DNA from: Terrabacter sp. Root181
Lineage (GTDB): Bacteria > Actinomycetota > Actinomycetes > Actinomycetales > Dermatophilaceae
Direction: 5' to 3'
DNA length: 64,000 nucleotides
NCBI RefSeq assembly: GCF_001428505.1
Contig: NZ_LMHU01000006.1
Coordinates: 712-64,711 of the forward strand
The stretch's first letter is position 1; each line of letters starts with the position of its first letter. A program made the translations under genes and the position numbers. This document shows positions 25,695 to 33,633 of the stretch, piece after piece. The notes below the pieces were generated by a model, which saw only the letters and a list, made by a program, of their open reading frames with translations, did not search any database and had not been told where the DNA came from.

Positions 25695-27083
25695 GTGTCC
25701 AGCGATGCTGACCCGGTGTCCGGGGGGCTTGTCACACCGGGTGCACGAGTGCGGTCGGTGAGCCGCCGCTGGTGGTCGCGCGTCGCGGAAGTCGCCCAGG
25801 GGCACCTCGCACCTCTCGGCCCCGCCTCGGACCCCGAGCCCGAGAACTTCGAGGCGCCGCCCCCCGAGGCCGTCCTCGACCTCCTTCGGCACCTCGGCGT
25901 CGTCATGTCCCGGGCCGGTGACGCGACGGAGCGCGTGACCCAGATCCTCGAGGAGGTGGCGGTGGTGTACGCCGCCACCGGCGTCACGTTCTTCGTCGTG
26001 CCGACCGGGGTGTTCGTGCGCATCGACACCGGGGACTCCAGCCGGATGGACTTCGAGGCCGGCAGCAGCGTGCCCCTGCGGCTCGACCAGGTCGACGCCC
26101 TCTACCGGCTCATCGACGACATCCGCCACGGCACCGTCGACGCGGGCGTCGCACGTGAGCGTCTCGATGCGCTCGTCGCCGCAGGGCCACGTTTCGGCGG
26201 CGGCGTGTCCGTCCTCGCCAGCGGCGTCCTCACCGTCGGCCTCGGCCTCATGCTCAACCCCACGGCCAGCGCCCTGCCGGCGTTGCTGCTCATCGGATTC
26301 CTCGTCGGCGGCCTGCGGTGGTGGGCCGACCGTGAGCCCATGCTCTCGCTCGTGCTCCCCGTCGTCACGGCGACGGTGGTCACGGCCGTCGTCTTCCAGT
26401 GGGTGGCTCCGGCGCTCGACTCGCCTCCGCTGGAGATCGTCATCCCCGCGCTCGTAACGTTCCTGCCCGGCGCCGCACTGACGATGGCCACCGTGGAGCT
26501 CTCGACAGGAGACATGCTGGCTGGTTCGGCTCGGCTCGTCTACGGGCTAGAGCGGCTGTTGGTCCTGAGCTTCGGCATCGCGATGGGGGCCGAGATCGCC
26601 GGTCTGCCACCGGCACTGGAGCAGGCTCCTGCCGCTCTCGGGGGATGGGCGCCCTGGGTGGGGGTCCTCGTCTTCGGAGTCGGACAGTTCGTCGCCTCGT
26701 CCGCGCCGCATCGGACGCTCGCATGGCTCCTCGTGGTCCTCTACGTCGCCTACGGCGTCCAGGCGCTGTCCGGTCGCGCCTTCGGCACCCTGGGCGCGAG
26801 CTTCCTGGCTGCAGCCGTCGTGCTGCCCGTCTGCTACACGATCCAGAGCCGCAGGAGCGGGCCACCGGTGCCGGTGACGTTCCTGCCCACGTTCTGGCTG
26901 CTCGTGCCGGGGGCGCTCGGCCTCCAGGGGGTGGCGCGGATCGTCGGAGCCGACCAGGCCGCCGGCCTCGGCGACTTCGTCAACGCGTTGCTGTCGATCG
27001 TTGCCATCGCCGTCGGGGTGGTCGTCGGCTCCGGTCTGTCGGAGCGCATCGGCCGCGCCACGTCGACCTGGCGCGGGATCTAG
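25695..27083 (+). CDS. ThrE-like threonine/serine exporter family protein
   Basis: About 462 residues. The N-terminal half (ThrE domain, DUF1212) has LLRHLGVVMSRAGDATERVTQILEEVA and FFVVPTGVFVRID, then about ten membrane segments follow, with IPALVTFLPGAALTMATVELSTGDMLAGSARLVYG, the family hallmark. Corynebacterium ThrE exports threonine and serine. The start is uncertain: GTG 25695 is used, but the frame is open to a GTG at 25650. A cluster of amino acid handling genes surrounds it. It converges on the antiporter gene. Confidence 0.88.
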   Translation: MSSDADPVSGGLVTPGARVRSVSRRWWSRVAEVAQGHLAPLGPASDPEPENFEAPPPEAVLDLLRHLGVVMSRAGDATERVTQILEEVAVVYAATGVTFFVVPTGVFVRIDTGDSSRMDFEAGSSVPLRLDQVDALYRLIDDIRHGTVDAGVARERLDALVAAGPRFGGGVSVLASGVLTVGLGLMLNPTASALPALLLIGFLVGGLRWWADREPMLSLVLPVVTATVVTAVVFQWVAPALDSPPLEIVIPALVTFLPGAALTMATVELSTGDMLAGSARLVYGLERLLVLSFGIAMGAEIAGLPPALEQAPAALGGWAPWVGVLVFGVGQFVASSAPHRTLAWLLVVLYVAYGVQALSGRAFGTLGASFLAAAVVLPVCYTIQSRRSGPPVPVTFLPTFWLLVPGALGLQGVARIVGADQAAGLGDFVNALLSIVAIAVGVVVGSGLSERIGRATSTWRGI

Positions 27084-27109
27084 GCAGGGATTCCCGGTGA
27101 CCCGGAGCG

Positions 27110-28405
27110 TCACCGTGGCGGCGTGCCTTCTGCGTCCCGCGGCCCGTACGTGGTGTGCCCGCCCACCGACCGGCGCACCGCCAGCGGCTCTGCCGCAGGC
27201 TGGGTCTCGACCGTGGGACGGGTGCGCTGGGCCCAGTCGCCGTACCGCTGCGCCCAGGGCCCCGCTGTCAGGCCGTGCAGGACGACACTGAGGAGCACCG
27301 TCGTGGCCACTGCGCCGATGAGGGTCTGGACGGCGGGGTCCGCGGCGCCGAGGCTCTGGTAGGTGATGAGCGCGAACACGACGGAGGCGAGTCCGCGCGG
27401 CCCGAACCAGCCAACGAAGAGCACGGTGGGTCGTCGCAGTCCCGTGCCGACGAGACACAACGCGACGGGCAGCATCCGCAGTGCGGTGAGGGAGAGCGCC
27501 GCGAAGAGCAGGCTCTGCCACCGCACCATCCAGTCGAGGTGGTGCGCGACCGTGATCCCGAAGAGCAGCCACACGGCGAACCCGAGCAGAGCGGAGAGCC
27601 GGTCGGTCAGCTCCAGGCCGGCGTGCGTGTGTCTCGACTCCCTCTGGGCGGCGGCATAGGCCGTCCCGGCCAGGAAGGCTGCGACGAAGCCGTTGCCGCC
27701 GACCTCGACGGCACCGTAGTAGGCGAGCACCGGCACGGAGAGGGTCGCGACGGGCAGCAGGGCGGACTCGGCCCAGCCGGCCCTCCGCGAACGCTCGATC
27801 AGCCGGCCGGACGCATACCCGGCCGCGATGCCGACGAGCCCCCCGATCGCCAGCTCGCGCAGAGCGTGCACGAGGGCATCCTCGGGCGCGCCACCGGCAG
27901 CAGCGGCAACGGCGAACAGCACCACGGGAGTGGCCATCCCGTCGTTGAGACCGCTCTCCACGTTGAGGATGCGCCGGACCCGCACCGGCACGACGGGGTT
28001 GAGCACGGTGGCCGCGCCGAGCCCGGCGTCGGTGGGAGCCAGGGTCGCCGCGAGCAGCAGCGCCAGCCAGACGCTGGAGCCGGGAAAGATCCCGCGGGCC
28101 ACCAGGTAGCCGGCCCCGATCGTCAGGGGGAGACCGATGAGGAGCAACCGGCCGGTGAAGACCGAGTCACCGCGCACCTCGCGCGGCTGCAGCTGCGCCG
28201 CATCGTGGAAGAGCGTCAGTGCCAGTGTCACCTCGGCGATGGCGCGGCTGGTCTCGGTGTCGGCCCCGCTCGTCAGGACGAGGCCGACACCGATGCCGGA
28301 GGCGACGAAGACGATGGGTCCGGTCAGGTGGGCCCGGCCGACCCGCGTCGACTGGCTCACGAAGACGATGACCAGCAGCGCGAAGACCGCTACGACGCCC
28401 GTCAT
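27110..28405 (-). CDS. NhaP/CPA1-type cation:proton antiporter
   Basis: 431 residues with about 12 membrane segments and no long regulatory tail. The ion-binding motif is clear in LLAATLAPTDAGLGAATVLNPVVPVRVRRILNVESGLNDGMATPVVLF, with the ESGLND signature, and WFGPRGLASVVFALI near the end. It exchanges Na+ or K+ for protons at the inner membrane. It follows the M20 peptidase with a 16-base gap and closes a six-gene minus-strand operon, an unusual partner for peptidases; it may support ion balance during amino acid exchange. Confidence 0.9.
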   Translation of the reverse strand: MTGVVAVFALLVIVFVSQSTRVGRAHLTGPIVFVASGIGVGLVLTSGADTETSRAIAEVTLALTLFHDAAQLQPREVRGDSVFTGRLLLIGLPLTIGAGYLVARGIFPGSSVWLALLLAATLAPTDAGLGAATVLNPVVPVRVRRILNVESGLNDGMATPVVLFAVAAAAGGAPEDALVHALRELAIGGLVGIAAGYASGRLIERSRRAGWAESALLPVATLSVPVLAYYGAVEVGGNGFVAAFLAGTAYAAAQRESRHTHAGLELTDRLSALLGFAVWLLFGITVAHHLDWMVRWQSLLFAALSLTALRMLPVALCLVGTGLRRPTVLFVGWFGPRGLASVVFALITYQSLGAADPAVQTLIGAVATTVLLSVVLHGLTAGPWAQRYGDWAQRTRPTVETQPAAEPLAVRRSVGGHTTYGPRDAEGTPPR

Positions 28406-28421
28406 GCGCGGGCCCCGTGGT

Positions 28422-29783
28422 CTACCCGGACCCGACCCCGGCGCCGTCGGCGAGGCGCTGGAGCAGGAGGGCCTGGGCCACGATCATCTTCTCGATCTCG
28501 CTGGGGTCGACGCTCTCGTCGGACGCGTGAATCCGTGAGGCCGCGACGTCCTCCGGTCCCCACAGCACGAACTCCGAGCCGGGAGCGGCCTTCTCGAGCG
28601 TCCGCAGCAACGGGATGGACCCGCCGCAGCCGGCCTCCCCGGCCGGCCGGCCGAAGGCCTCGGCCAACGCGTCGCGCGCTGCGGCATACCCCGGCCCGTC
28701 CGTCTTGCAGAGGAACGGAGGAGCGGCCTTGGTGCGCTGCACCTCGACCTTGGCCCCCCAGGGGGCATGCGTCTCCAGGTGCGCCACGAGGGCGTCGAGC
28801 TCGGCGTCCGGCTCGGACCCGGGGACGATGCGCATCGAGATCTTGGCCCTGGCCTCGGGGATCAGCACGTTCGAGGAGGTGGCGATGTTGGTCATGTCGA
28901 CCCCGATCGCGTTGACCGACGGGCGAGCCCACAGCCGGTCTCCGATCCGGCCGCTGCCGGTGAGCTCGACACCGTCGAGCACGTCAGCGCTCGACCGGAG
29001 GTCGTCCTCGGTGAGGTCCGCGCCGTCCCACACCGTCGTCGAGGCGCCGGCGATGGACACGTTGCCGTCGTCGTCGTGCAAGGTCGAGAGGAGTCGGGCC
29101 AGGGCCATCATGGCGTCGGGCGCCGGGCCGCCGAAGACGCCGGAGTGCAGCGGGTGCTCGAGCGTGCGCACGGTGACGACGCACGCGACGTCGCCGCGCA
29201 GGGCTGTCGTCAGGGCCGGCTCGCCGACACGCAGGTTGCCCATGTCGCAGATGACGAAGAGGTCGCAGGCGAAGAGCTCGGGGTGGGCCTCGACGAACGC
29301 CTCGAGGTTGCTCTCGGTCTCCTCCATGCCCTCGAGGATCAGCTTGACCGTGCACGGTGGCTTGCCGTCGAAGACCCGCAGCGTGCCGAGGTGGCTGACG
29401 AGCCCGCTGATGTCGTCGGCGGCACCACGTCCGTAGATCCGGCCGTCGTCCTTGTGCGTCGGCGTCCACGGGTCGCTCGTCCACCCCTGCTCGGGTGGAG
29501 CCGGCTGCACGTCGTAGTGCGCGTAGAGCACCACGACCGGCGAGCCCTCCGGCCCCTCGATCTCGGCATAGATCGGCGGGTAGCCCGAGGGCACCTCCAT
29601 CAGCTGGGCGTTGGTGAACCCGACGTCGCGGAACATCTGCAGCGTCGTGGCCCCCATCCGCTCCATGGGCTCCGAGGGATATCCGGGGAACGCGATCGAC
29701 GGGATCGCCACCAGCTTCTCGAGGTCTTCCACGACCCCGGGCATCAGGGCCCGGGCCTTGTCGGCAATCTCCTTGGCCTGCAT
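28422..29783 (-). CDS. M20 family dipeptidase
   Basis: 453 residues. All zinc-site motifs are seen: YAHYDVQPAPPEQGW, YGRGAADDISG, LEGMEETESNL, VICDMGN and the final GCGGSIPLL and HASDESVDPSEIEKM. Lid-domain motif HPLHSGVFGGPAPDA is present. GAAGGAGAGACC precedes ATG 29783. It sits between the Dcu permease and the antiporter in one operon and is probably cytoplasmic. It is similar in plan to the dipeptidase at 22614-23960. Confidence 0.93.
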   Translation of the reverse strand: MQAKEIADKARALMPGVVEDLEKLVAIPSIAFPGYPSEPMERMGATTLQMFRDVGFTNAQLMEVPSGYPPIYAEIEGPEGSPVVVLYAHYDVQPAPPEQGWTSDPWTPTHKDDGRIYGRGAADDISGLVSHLGTLRVFDGKPPCTVKLILEGMEETESNLEAFVEAHPELFACDLFVICDMGNLRVGEPALTTALRGDVACVVTVRTLEHPLHSGVFGGPAPDAMMALARLLSTLHDDDGNVSIAGASTTVWDGADLTEDDLRSSADVLDGVELTGSGRIGDRLWARPSVNAIGVDMTNIATSSNVLIPEARAKISMRIVPGSEPDAELDALVAHLETHAPWGAKVEVQRTKAAPPFLCKTDGPGYAAARDALAEAFGRPAGEAGCGGSIPLLRTLEKAAPGSEFVLWGPEDVAASRIHASDESVDPSEIEKMIVAQALLLQRLADGAGVGSG

Positions 29784-29825
29784 GGTCTCTCCTTCGTGGT
29801 TGTCAGGGGGCACGGTCAAGCGGGG

Positions 29826-31181
29826 TCAGAAGAAGACCCCGCCGATCAGCGCGCCGACGGCGATGGTGACCACGGACATGACGAGCATCGGGATGAAGAA
29901 GCTGTGGTCGAGCAGCTTCGTGCCGAGCTTGGTCGTGCCGGTGAGGTCGAAGTTGGCCGCGGCGATCTGCGTGCCGTTCGCAGGCAGGGTGTAGACGCCG
30001 CTCAGGGCGCCGGCCCACATGCCCGTGACGACACCCACCGGAAGGCCCGCAGCCAGGCCGATGGGGACGATGGTCCGCGTCGCCGTCGACTGGCTCGTCG
30101 TCAGGGCGGCGACGAGGAAGACGGCGAGGGCGAAGATGAACTGCCAGCTCGTGACCCATCCGCCGATGGTGCTGACGATGTAGTCCTCGTGGGCCGAGAT
30201 GAAGGTGGCCGTCAGCCAGGCGATCCCGAAGAGGGCGATCGCCGAGATCATGCCGGCCTTGAACACGGACTGGTCGGGGACCGTCTTCACGTCGGGGCGC
30301 CCGAGGAAGAGGATCGCCACGCCGACGACGAACATCACCATGACGATCGTCGTCGTCATGTCGATGGGCACCGCGGCCTCGCCCTCGGCGGCGAACGCGG
30401 GTCGCAGCTGCGGGAAGAGGCCGAAGACGACGATGAGGATGACGCCGGCCAGGAACGCGAGCGCGGAGTTGCGCCCCTCCTTGGTGTAGGTCAGCCTCGA
30501 GGCGGCGGACTCACCTTCGACGGCGTGCTGGGGTGCGACGAGCTCACCGGAGGCGATCTTGGCCTGCACCTCGGGGTCGTCGTCGAGGTTCTTCCACATC
30601 CGGTTGACGACGAGCGAGGTGACCACGATGCCGATGACGCACGACGGGATGGTGATCGCGAGGATCTGCGTCAGCCCGAGGTTGTAGGGCGCCACCTCCG
30701 TGAGCGTCAGCATCGCCGCCATCGCCGCCGAGACGGGCGATGCCGCCAGGGCCATGCCCGACTGGACCACGGTCACCGTGAGCGGCCGCGCGGGGCGGAT
30801 GTGGTTCTTGTACGAGACGTCGTAGATGACCGGCAGCAGCGGGTAGATGATGTTGCTCGTCCCGGCGCCGATGGAGAAGAGGAAGGCGGTCAGTGGGGCG
30901 ATGATGGTGATCTGCTTGGGGCGCTTCTCGATGACGCCCGCCGCGACGTAGACCATCCAGTCGATGCCACCTGCGGCCTGCATCATCGCGGCTGAGGTCA
31001 CGACGGCGAGGATGATCGCGAGGGCAGCTGCCGGCGGCTCACCGGGCGGCTCCCGGAAGACGAAGACGAGCACGAAGGTGCCGAGGCCGCCCCAGAGGCC
31101 GACCCCGACTCCGCCTGCGCGGGTTCCCATGACGATCGCCCCGAGCACCACGAGTGCCTCGAGCACGAAGCTGACGCTCAT
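29826..31181 (-). CDS. DcuA/DcuB-type C4-dicarboxylate (or amino acid) transporter
   Basis: 451 residues, a clear paralogue of the protein at 7032-8465: both carry GVGVGLWGGLG.FVLVFVFRE, MMQAAGGIDWM, GAGTSNI.YPLLPVIYDVSY, VQSG.ALAASPVSAAMAAMLTL and VPIDMTTTIVMVMFVVGVAILFLG. The central loop is shorter here. GGAAGGAAACG precedes ATG 31181. It lies between a lipoprotein and an M20 peptidase. Both copies standing beside peptidases suggests that actinobacterial members of this branch handle peptide-derived acids such as aspartate or 5-oxoproline; this is inference. Confidence 0.9.
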   Translation of the reverse strand: MSVSFVLEALVVLGAIVMGTRAGGVGVGLWGGLGTFVLVFVFREPPGEPPAAALAIILAVVTSAAMMQAAGGIDWMVYVAAGVIEKRPKQITIIAPLTAFLFSIGAGTSNIIYPLLPVIYDVSYKNHIRPARPLTVTVVQSGMALAASPVSAAMAAMLTLTEVAPYNLGLTQILAITIPSCVIGIVVTSLVVNRMWKNLDDDPEVQAKIASGELVAPQHAVEGESAASRLTYTKEGRNSALAFLAGVILIVVFGLFPQLRPAFAAEGEAAVPIDMTTTIVMVMFVVGVAILFLGRPDVKTVPDQSVFKAGMISAIALFGIAWLTATFISAHEDYIVSTIGGWVTSWQFIFALAVFLVAALTTSQSTATRTIVPIGLAAGLPVGVVTGMWAGALSGVYTLPANGTQIAAANFDLTGTTKLGTKLLDHSFFIPMLVMSVVTIAVGALIGGVFF

Positions 31182-31213
31182 GTCGTTTCCTTCCTAGCGA
31201 GGTGCACGATCGG

Positions 31214-31636
31214 TCAGCCGGCCGGGCACTGGGTGGCGAGGGACTCGCTGAGTGCCGCGTACGCCGAGCGGACGTCCTTGAGGGACGTCGTGAGCTGCGG
31301 TGCCGCGGCGGTGAACGCCTCGTTGCTCGCGGCGGCCAGAGCCTGCCGGAAGCTGTCGAGGTTCGCGCGCAGGGTGGAGACGGCGGAGTCGAACCGTCCT
31401 TCGGTCACGGCCTGGAACTGGTCGAGCTTCGCCAGGGCCGCATCGACCTTGGCGGTGAGTGCGTCGACCTTGGTGCCGTCGGGCTTGAGGGCGCTCATGT
31501 CCTGGACGGCGGTCGAGAGGTTCTTGGCGTTGGTGCACAGGTCCTGCACCGCGGGGTCGGTGCCGCACCCGCCGACGACGAGGGTCGCGGAGACCGCAAG
31601 GCCCGCCGCGACCCGGCGCACGTACTGGTATCTCAT
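31214..31636 (-). CDS. Putative lipoprotein
   Basis: 140 residues. The N-terminus is a lipoprotein signal peptide: basic start, hydrophobic core AAGLAVSATLVV and lipobox VGGC, with Cys24 as the likely lipidated residue. The mature part is alpha-helical, Ala/Leu-rich and probably coiled (DALTAKVDAALAKLDQF, SLKDVRSAYAALSESLA). Two further cysteines (residue 34 and near the end) could pair. AGGAGGAGTGAG lies before the ATG. It is located in the peptidase/Dcu operon. I do not recognise a family. Confidence 0.85.
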   Translation of the reverse strand: MRYQYVRRVAAGLAVSATLVVGGCGTDPAVQDLCTNAKNLSTAVQDMSALKPDGTKVDALTAKVDAALAKLDQFQAVTEGRFDSAVSTLRANLDSFRQALAAASNEAFTAAAPQLTTSLKDVRSAYAALSESLATQCPAG

Positions 31637-31642
31637 GTCCGC

Positions 31643-32782
31643 TCACTCCTCCTGGACCGGTTGGGTGACGATCGCGACGAGGGTCTGGCACGCCAGCACC
31701 ATGTCGTCGATCGCGATGTGCTCGCTCGTGGCGTGCTCGTCGACCATGCCGGTCGGCAGCGCCACGCACGGGATCCCCTTGGCGTTGAAGTAGTTTCCGT
31801 CGGTGCCACCACCGGACTTGCGGGGTGAGACCTCGAGCCCCAGCGACCTGATCGCGGCGGCCGCCTCCCGGTAGGGGAGGGCGTCCTCGGCGATCCGGTA
31901 CGTCTGGTAGATCTCCTCCGCGACGAAGTCCACCGTCGCGCCGTTGGCGTCGGCTGCGTGCTCGCAGGCCGTCCGCATCGCCGCCAGCTGACCGTCGAGC
32001 TTGTCCTGGTCGTGGCTGCGGGCCATGCCCTCGAGCACGACCGTGTCGGGGATGATGTTGCGGGCCTCCCCGCCATGGACCGTGCCGATGTTGGCGACCG
32101 TCTCCTCGTCGATGCGGCCGAGCGGCATCGACGCGATGGCCTGCGCCGCGACGCGGACGGCGCTCACGCCCTTCTCGGGCTCGACGCCTGCGTGGGCCTT
32201 GCGACCGTGGAAGGTGACCGTGAGGTACACCGAGGTCGGTGACCAGTAGGTCACCGACCCCATCACCCCGGCGGTGTCGAGGACGAACCCGTGGGTCGCC
32301 GCCAGCCGGCCCACGTCGAGATGACGTGAGCCGACCAGTCCGCGTTCCTCCCCGACGGTCGACACGAACTCGATCGTCGGGAAGGACCAGTCAGGGTTCT
32401 CCTTGAGCAGTCTCAGCAGCTCGAGGCAGGCGGCGAGACCGGACTTGTCGTCGGCTCCGAGGATCGTGGAGCCATCGGTCCGGATGATCCCGTCGTCGCC
32501 CATGATGGGGACGATCCCTCGGTCCGTGCCGGCCGTGTCCATGTGCGTCGACACGAGGATCGTGCCCGCTCGGGTGCCCGGAAGGACGGCGACGATGTTG
32601 CCGATGTCGTCCTTGGTGGTCGTGCACCCCAGCTCGCGGTAGCGCTCCTCGAGGACCCGCCCAATCGACTCCTCGTGGCCCGTGGGGCTGTCCACCGCCA
32701 CGAGCCCGAGGAACGTGGCCAGCAAGCGGTCACGGTCGACGGCCCCGGCCGGCCGAAGCGCGCCCGGGGCGGTTGGGGTCAT
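31643..32782 (-). CDS. M20 family tripeptidase (peptidase T-like)
   Basis: 379 residues. Motifs of the PepT branch: VSTHMDTAGTDRG, ILGADDKSGLAACLELL, STVGEERGLVGSRHLD, FHGRKAHAGVEPEKGVSA, and GGGTDGNYFNAKGIPCVALPTGMVDEHATSEHI. The two-zinc site residues are complete. It removes N-terminal residues from short peptides in the cytoplasm. ATG 32782 overlaps the stop of the upstream SHOCT gene (ATGA), and the lipoprotein follows after six bases. A much longer open frame upstream is only the shadow of that SHOCT gene. Confidence 0.92.
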   Translation of the reverse strand: MTPTAPGALRPAGAVDRDRLLATFLGLVAVDSPTGHEESIGRVLEERYRELGCTTTKDDIGNIVAVLPGTRAGTILVSTHMDTAGTDRGIVPIMGDDGIIRTDGSTILGADDKSGLAACLELLRLLKENPDWSFPTIEFVSTVGEERGLVGSRHLDVGRLAATHGFVLDTAGVMGSVTYWSPTSVYLTVTFHGRKAHAGVEPEKGVSAVRVAAQAIASMPLGRIDEETVANIGTVHGGEARNIIPDTVVLEGMARSHDQDKLDGQLAAMRTACEHAADANGATVDFVAEEIYQTYRIAEDALPYREAAAAIRSLGLEVSPRKSGGGTDGNYFNAKGIPCVALPTGMVDEHATSEHIAIDDMVLACQTLVAIVTQPVQEE

Positions 32783-33159
32783 GCCAGAGCTCGCGACTTG
32801 ATCTGTGCGAACTCCTCGGGCGTGATGGCGCCGGCGTCGAGCAGGGCCTTGGCCTGCGTCAGCTCCTCGATGGACGACGTCTTGGGCGCGGCGACGGTGC
32901 GGATGTAGTCCTCCTGCGCGGCCATCGCCTCCGAGTTGCGCTTCATGGTGCGCTCGGCCATCCCTCGGCCACGCACGATGACGTAGACGAGCGCGGAGAT
33001 CAGCGGGAAGAAGATGAGGACGATGACCCACAACGCCTTGGCGACGCCGCCGAGTGACTCGTCGCGGAAGAGGTCCCCGAAGATCTGGAACAGCATCATG
33101 AGGTACGCGACGAAGAAGAAGGACCAGACGAGCAGCCAGAAGAAGCTCCAGAAGTCCAT
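32779..33159 (-). CDS. PLDc_N/SHOCT domain membrane protein
   Basis: 126 residues. Two membrane helices (FWSFFWLLVWSFFFVAYLMMLF and ALWVIVLIFFPLISALVYVIV) form the PLDc_N-type segment that ends in a charged region, and the C-terminal 30 residues are a SHOCT helix pair (SSIEELTQAKALLDAGAITPEEFAQIKSRAL). SHOCT domains probably mediate oligomer formation; the family role is unknown. ATG 33159 is chosen because the hydrophobic segment begins at once; a longer frame to 33258 has no domain. It is the first gene of the six-gene operon running down to 27110. Confidence 0.85.
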   Translation of the reverse strand: MDFWSFFWLLVWSFFFVAYLMMLFQIFGDLFRDESLGGVAKALWVIVLIFFPLISALVYVIVRGRGMAERTMKRNSEAMAAQEDYIRTVAAPKTSSIEELTQAKALLDAGAITPEEFAQIKSRALA

Positions 33160-33285
33160 GGTGATGACCGCCCTTTCGGTGCCGCCGGTTGTGGCGGCGT
33201 TCGTGTGGATTGACCTGCTGTCGAGCCCTACGTTCATCCTCCGGACCGGGCCCAGCATCGCTCTCCGAGAGCGAGATGGGAGCGG

Positions 33286-33513
33286 TCAGAGGGCCAGTCC
33301 GGGGGGGTCGTGAGCACCCGGCTCGTCGAGGAGCCGGGTGGAGGTGACCTCGAGCCCGAGCGCGGTGAGCGCAGTGAGGACCCCGACGAGCTCCTGGCTG
33401 TCGTGGACGTGGATGCTCAGAGTGGTACTCGTCCCGTCGCTGTCCGACCAGACGGCATACGGCCACACGTCGCGCTCGTCGACGTCACCGGCCACGACAA
33501 CGACAGCACGCAT
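33286..33513 (-). CDS. Small 75-residue protein, possibly ACT-like
   Basis: 75 residues. Predicted beta-beta-alpha-beta pattern in the second half: TTLSIHVHDSQELVGVLTALTALGLEVTSTRLL. The same pattern, with about half of the residues identical or similar, occurs in the 75-residue protein at 36382-36609 on the other side of the LuxR gene. ATG 33513 gives the same length as that protein; an in-frame GTG at 33546 is possible. A ten-base hairpin (33315-33340) lies inside its 3' end. Function unknown. Confidence 0.65.
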   Translation of the reverse strand: MRAVVVVAGDVDERDVWPYAVWSDSDGTSTTLSIHVHDSQELVGVLTALTALGLEVTSTRLLDEPGAHDPPGLAL

Positions 33514-33633
33514 GTCGTCCGCCTCTCCCGTCGGGTTCTCAGCCACCTCTTCGTCGCAGCATGTCGCGGCGTCGGTCGACGCGCGTCATCCGCTGAGGTG
33601 GAGATGCGGGTTGGCTGGGTCCGTCGAGCCGGC

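Noticed and set aside
27155-28915. Plus-strand open frame of 586 codons opposite the antiporter and M20 genes
   Set aside because: It spans parts of two real minus-strand genes, has a charged low-complexity composition and matches no family.
33315-33340. Ten-base hairpin with CACCCGGCTC arms
   Set aside because: It lies inside the 3' end of the 75-residue gene. It could help termination but may be only a coding effect, so it is not listed as a terminator.
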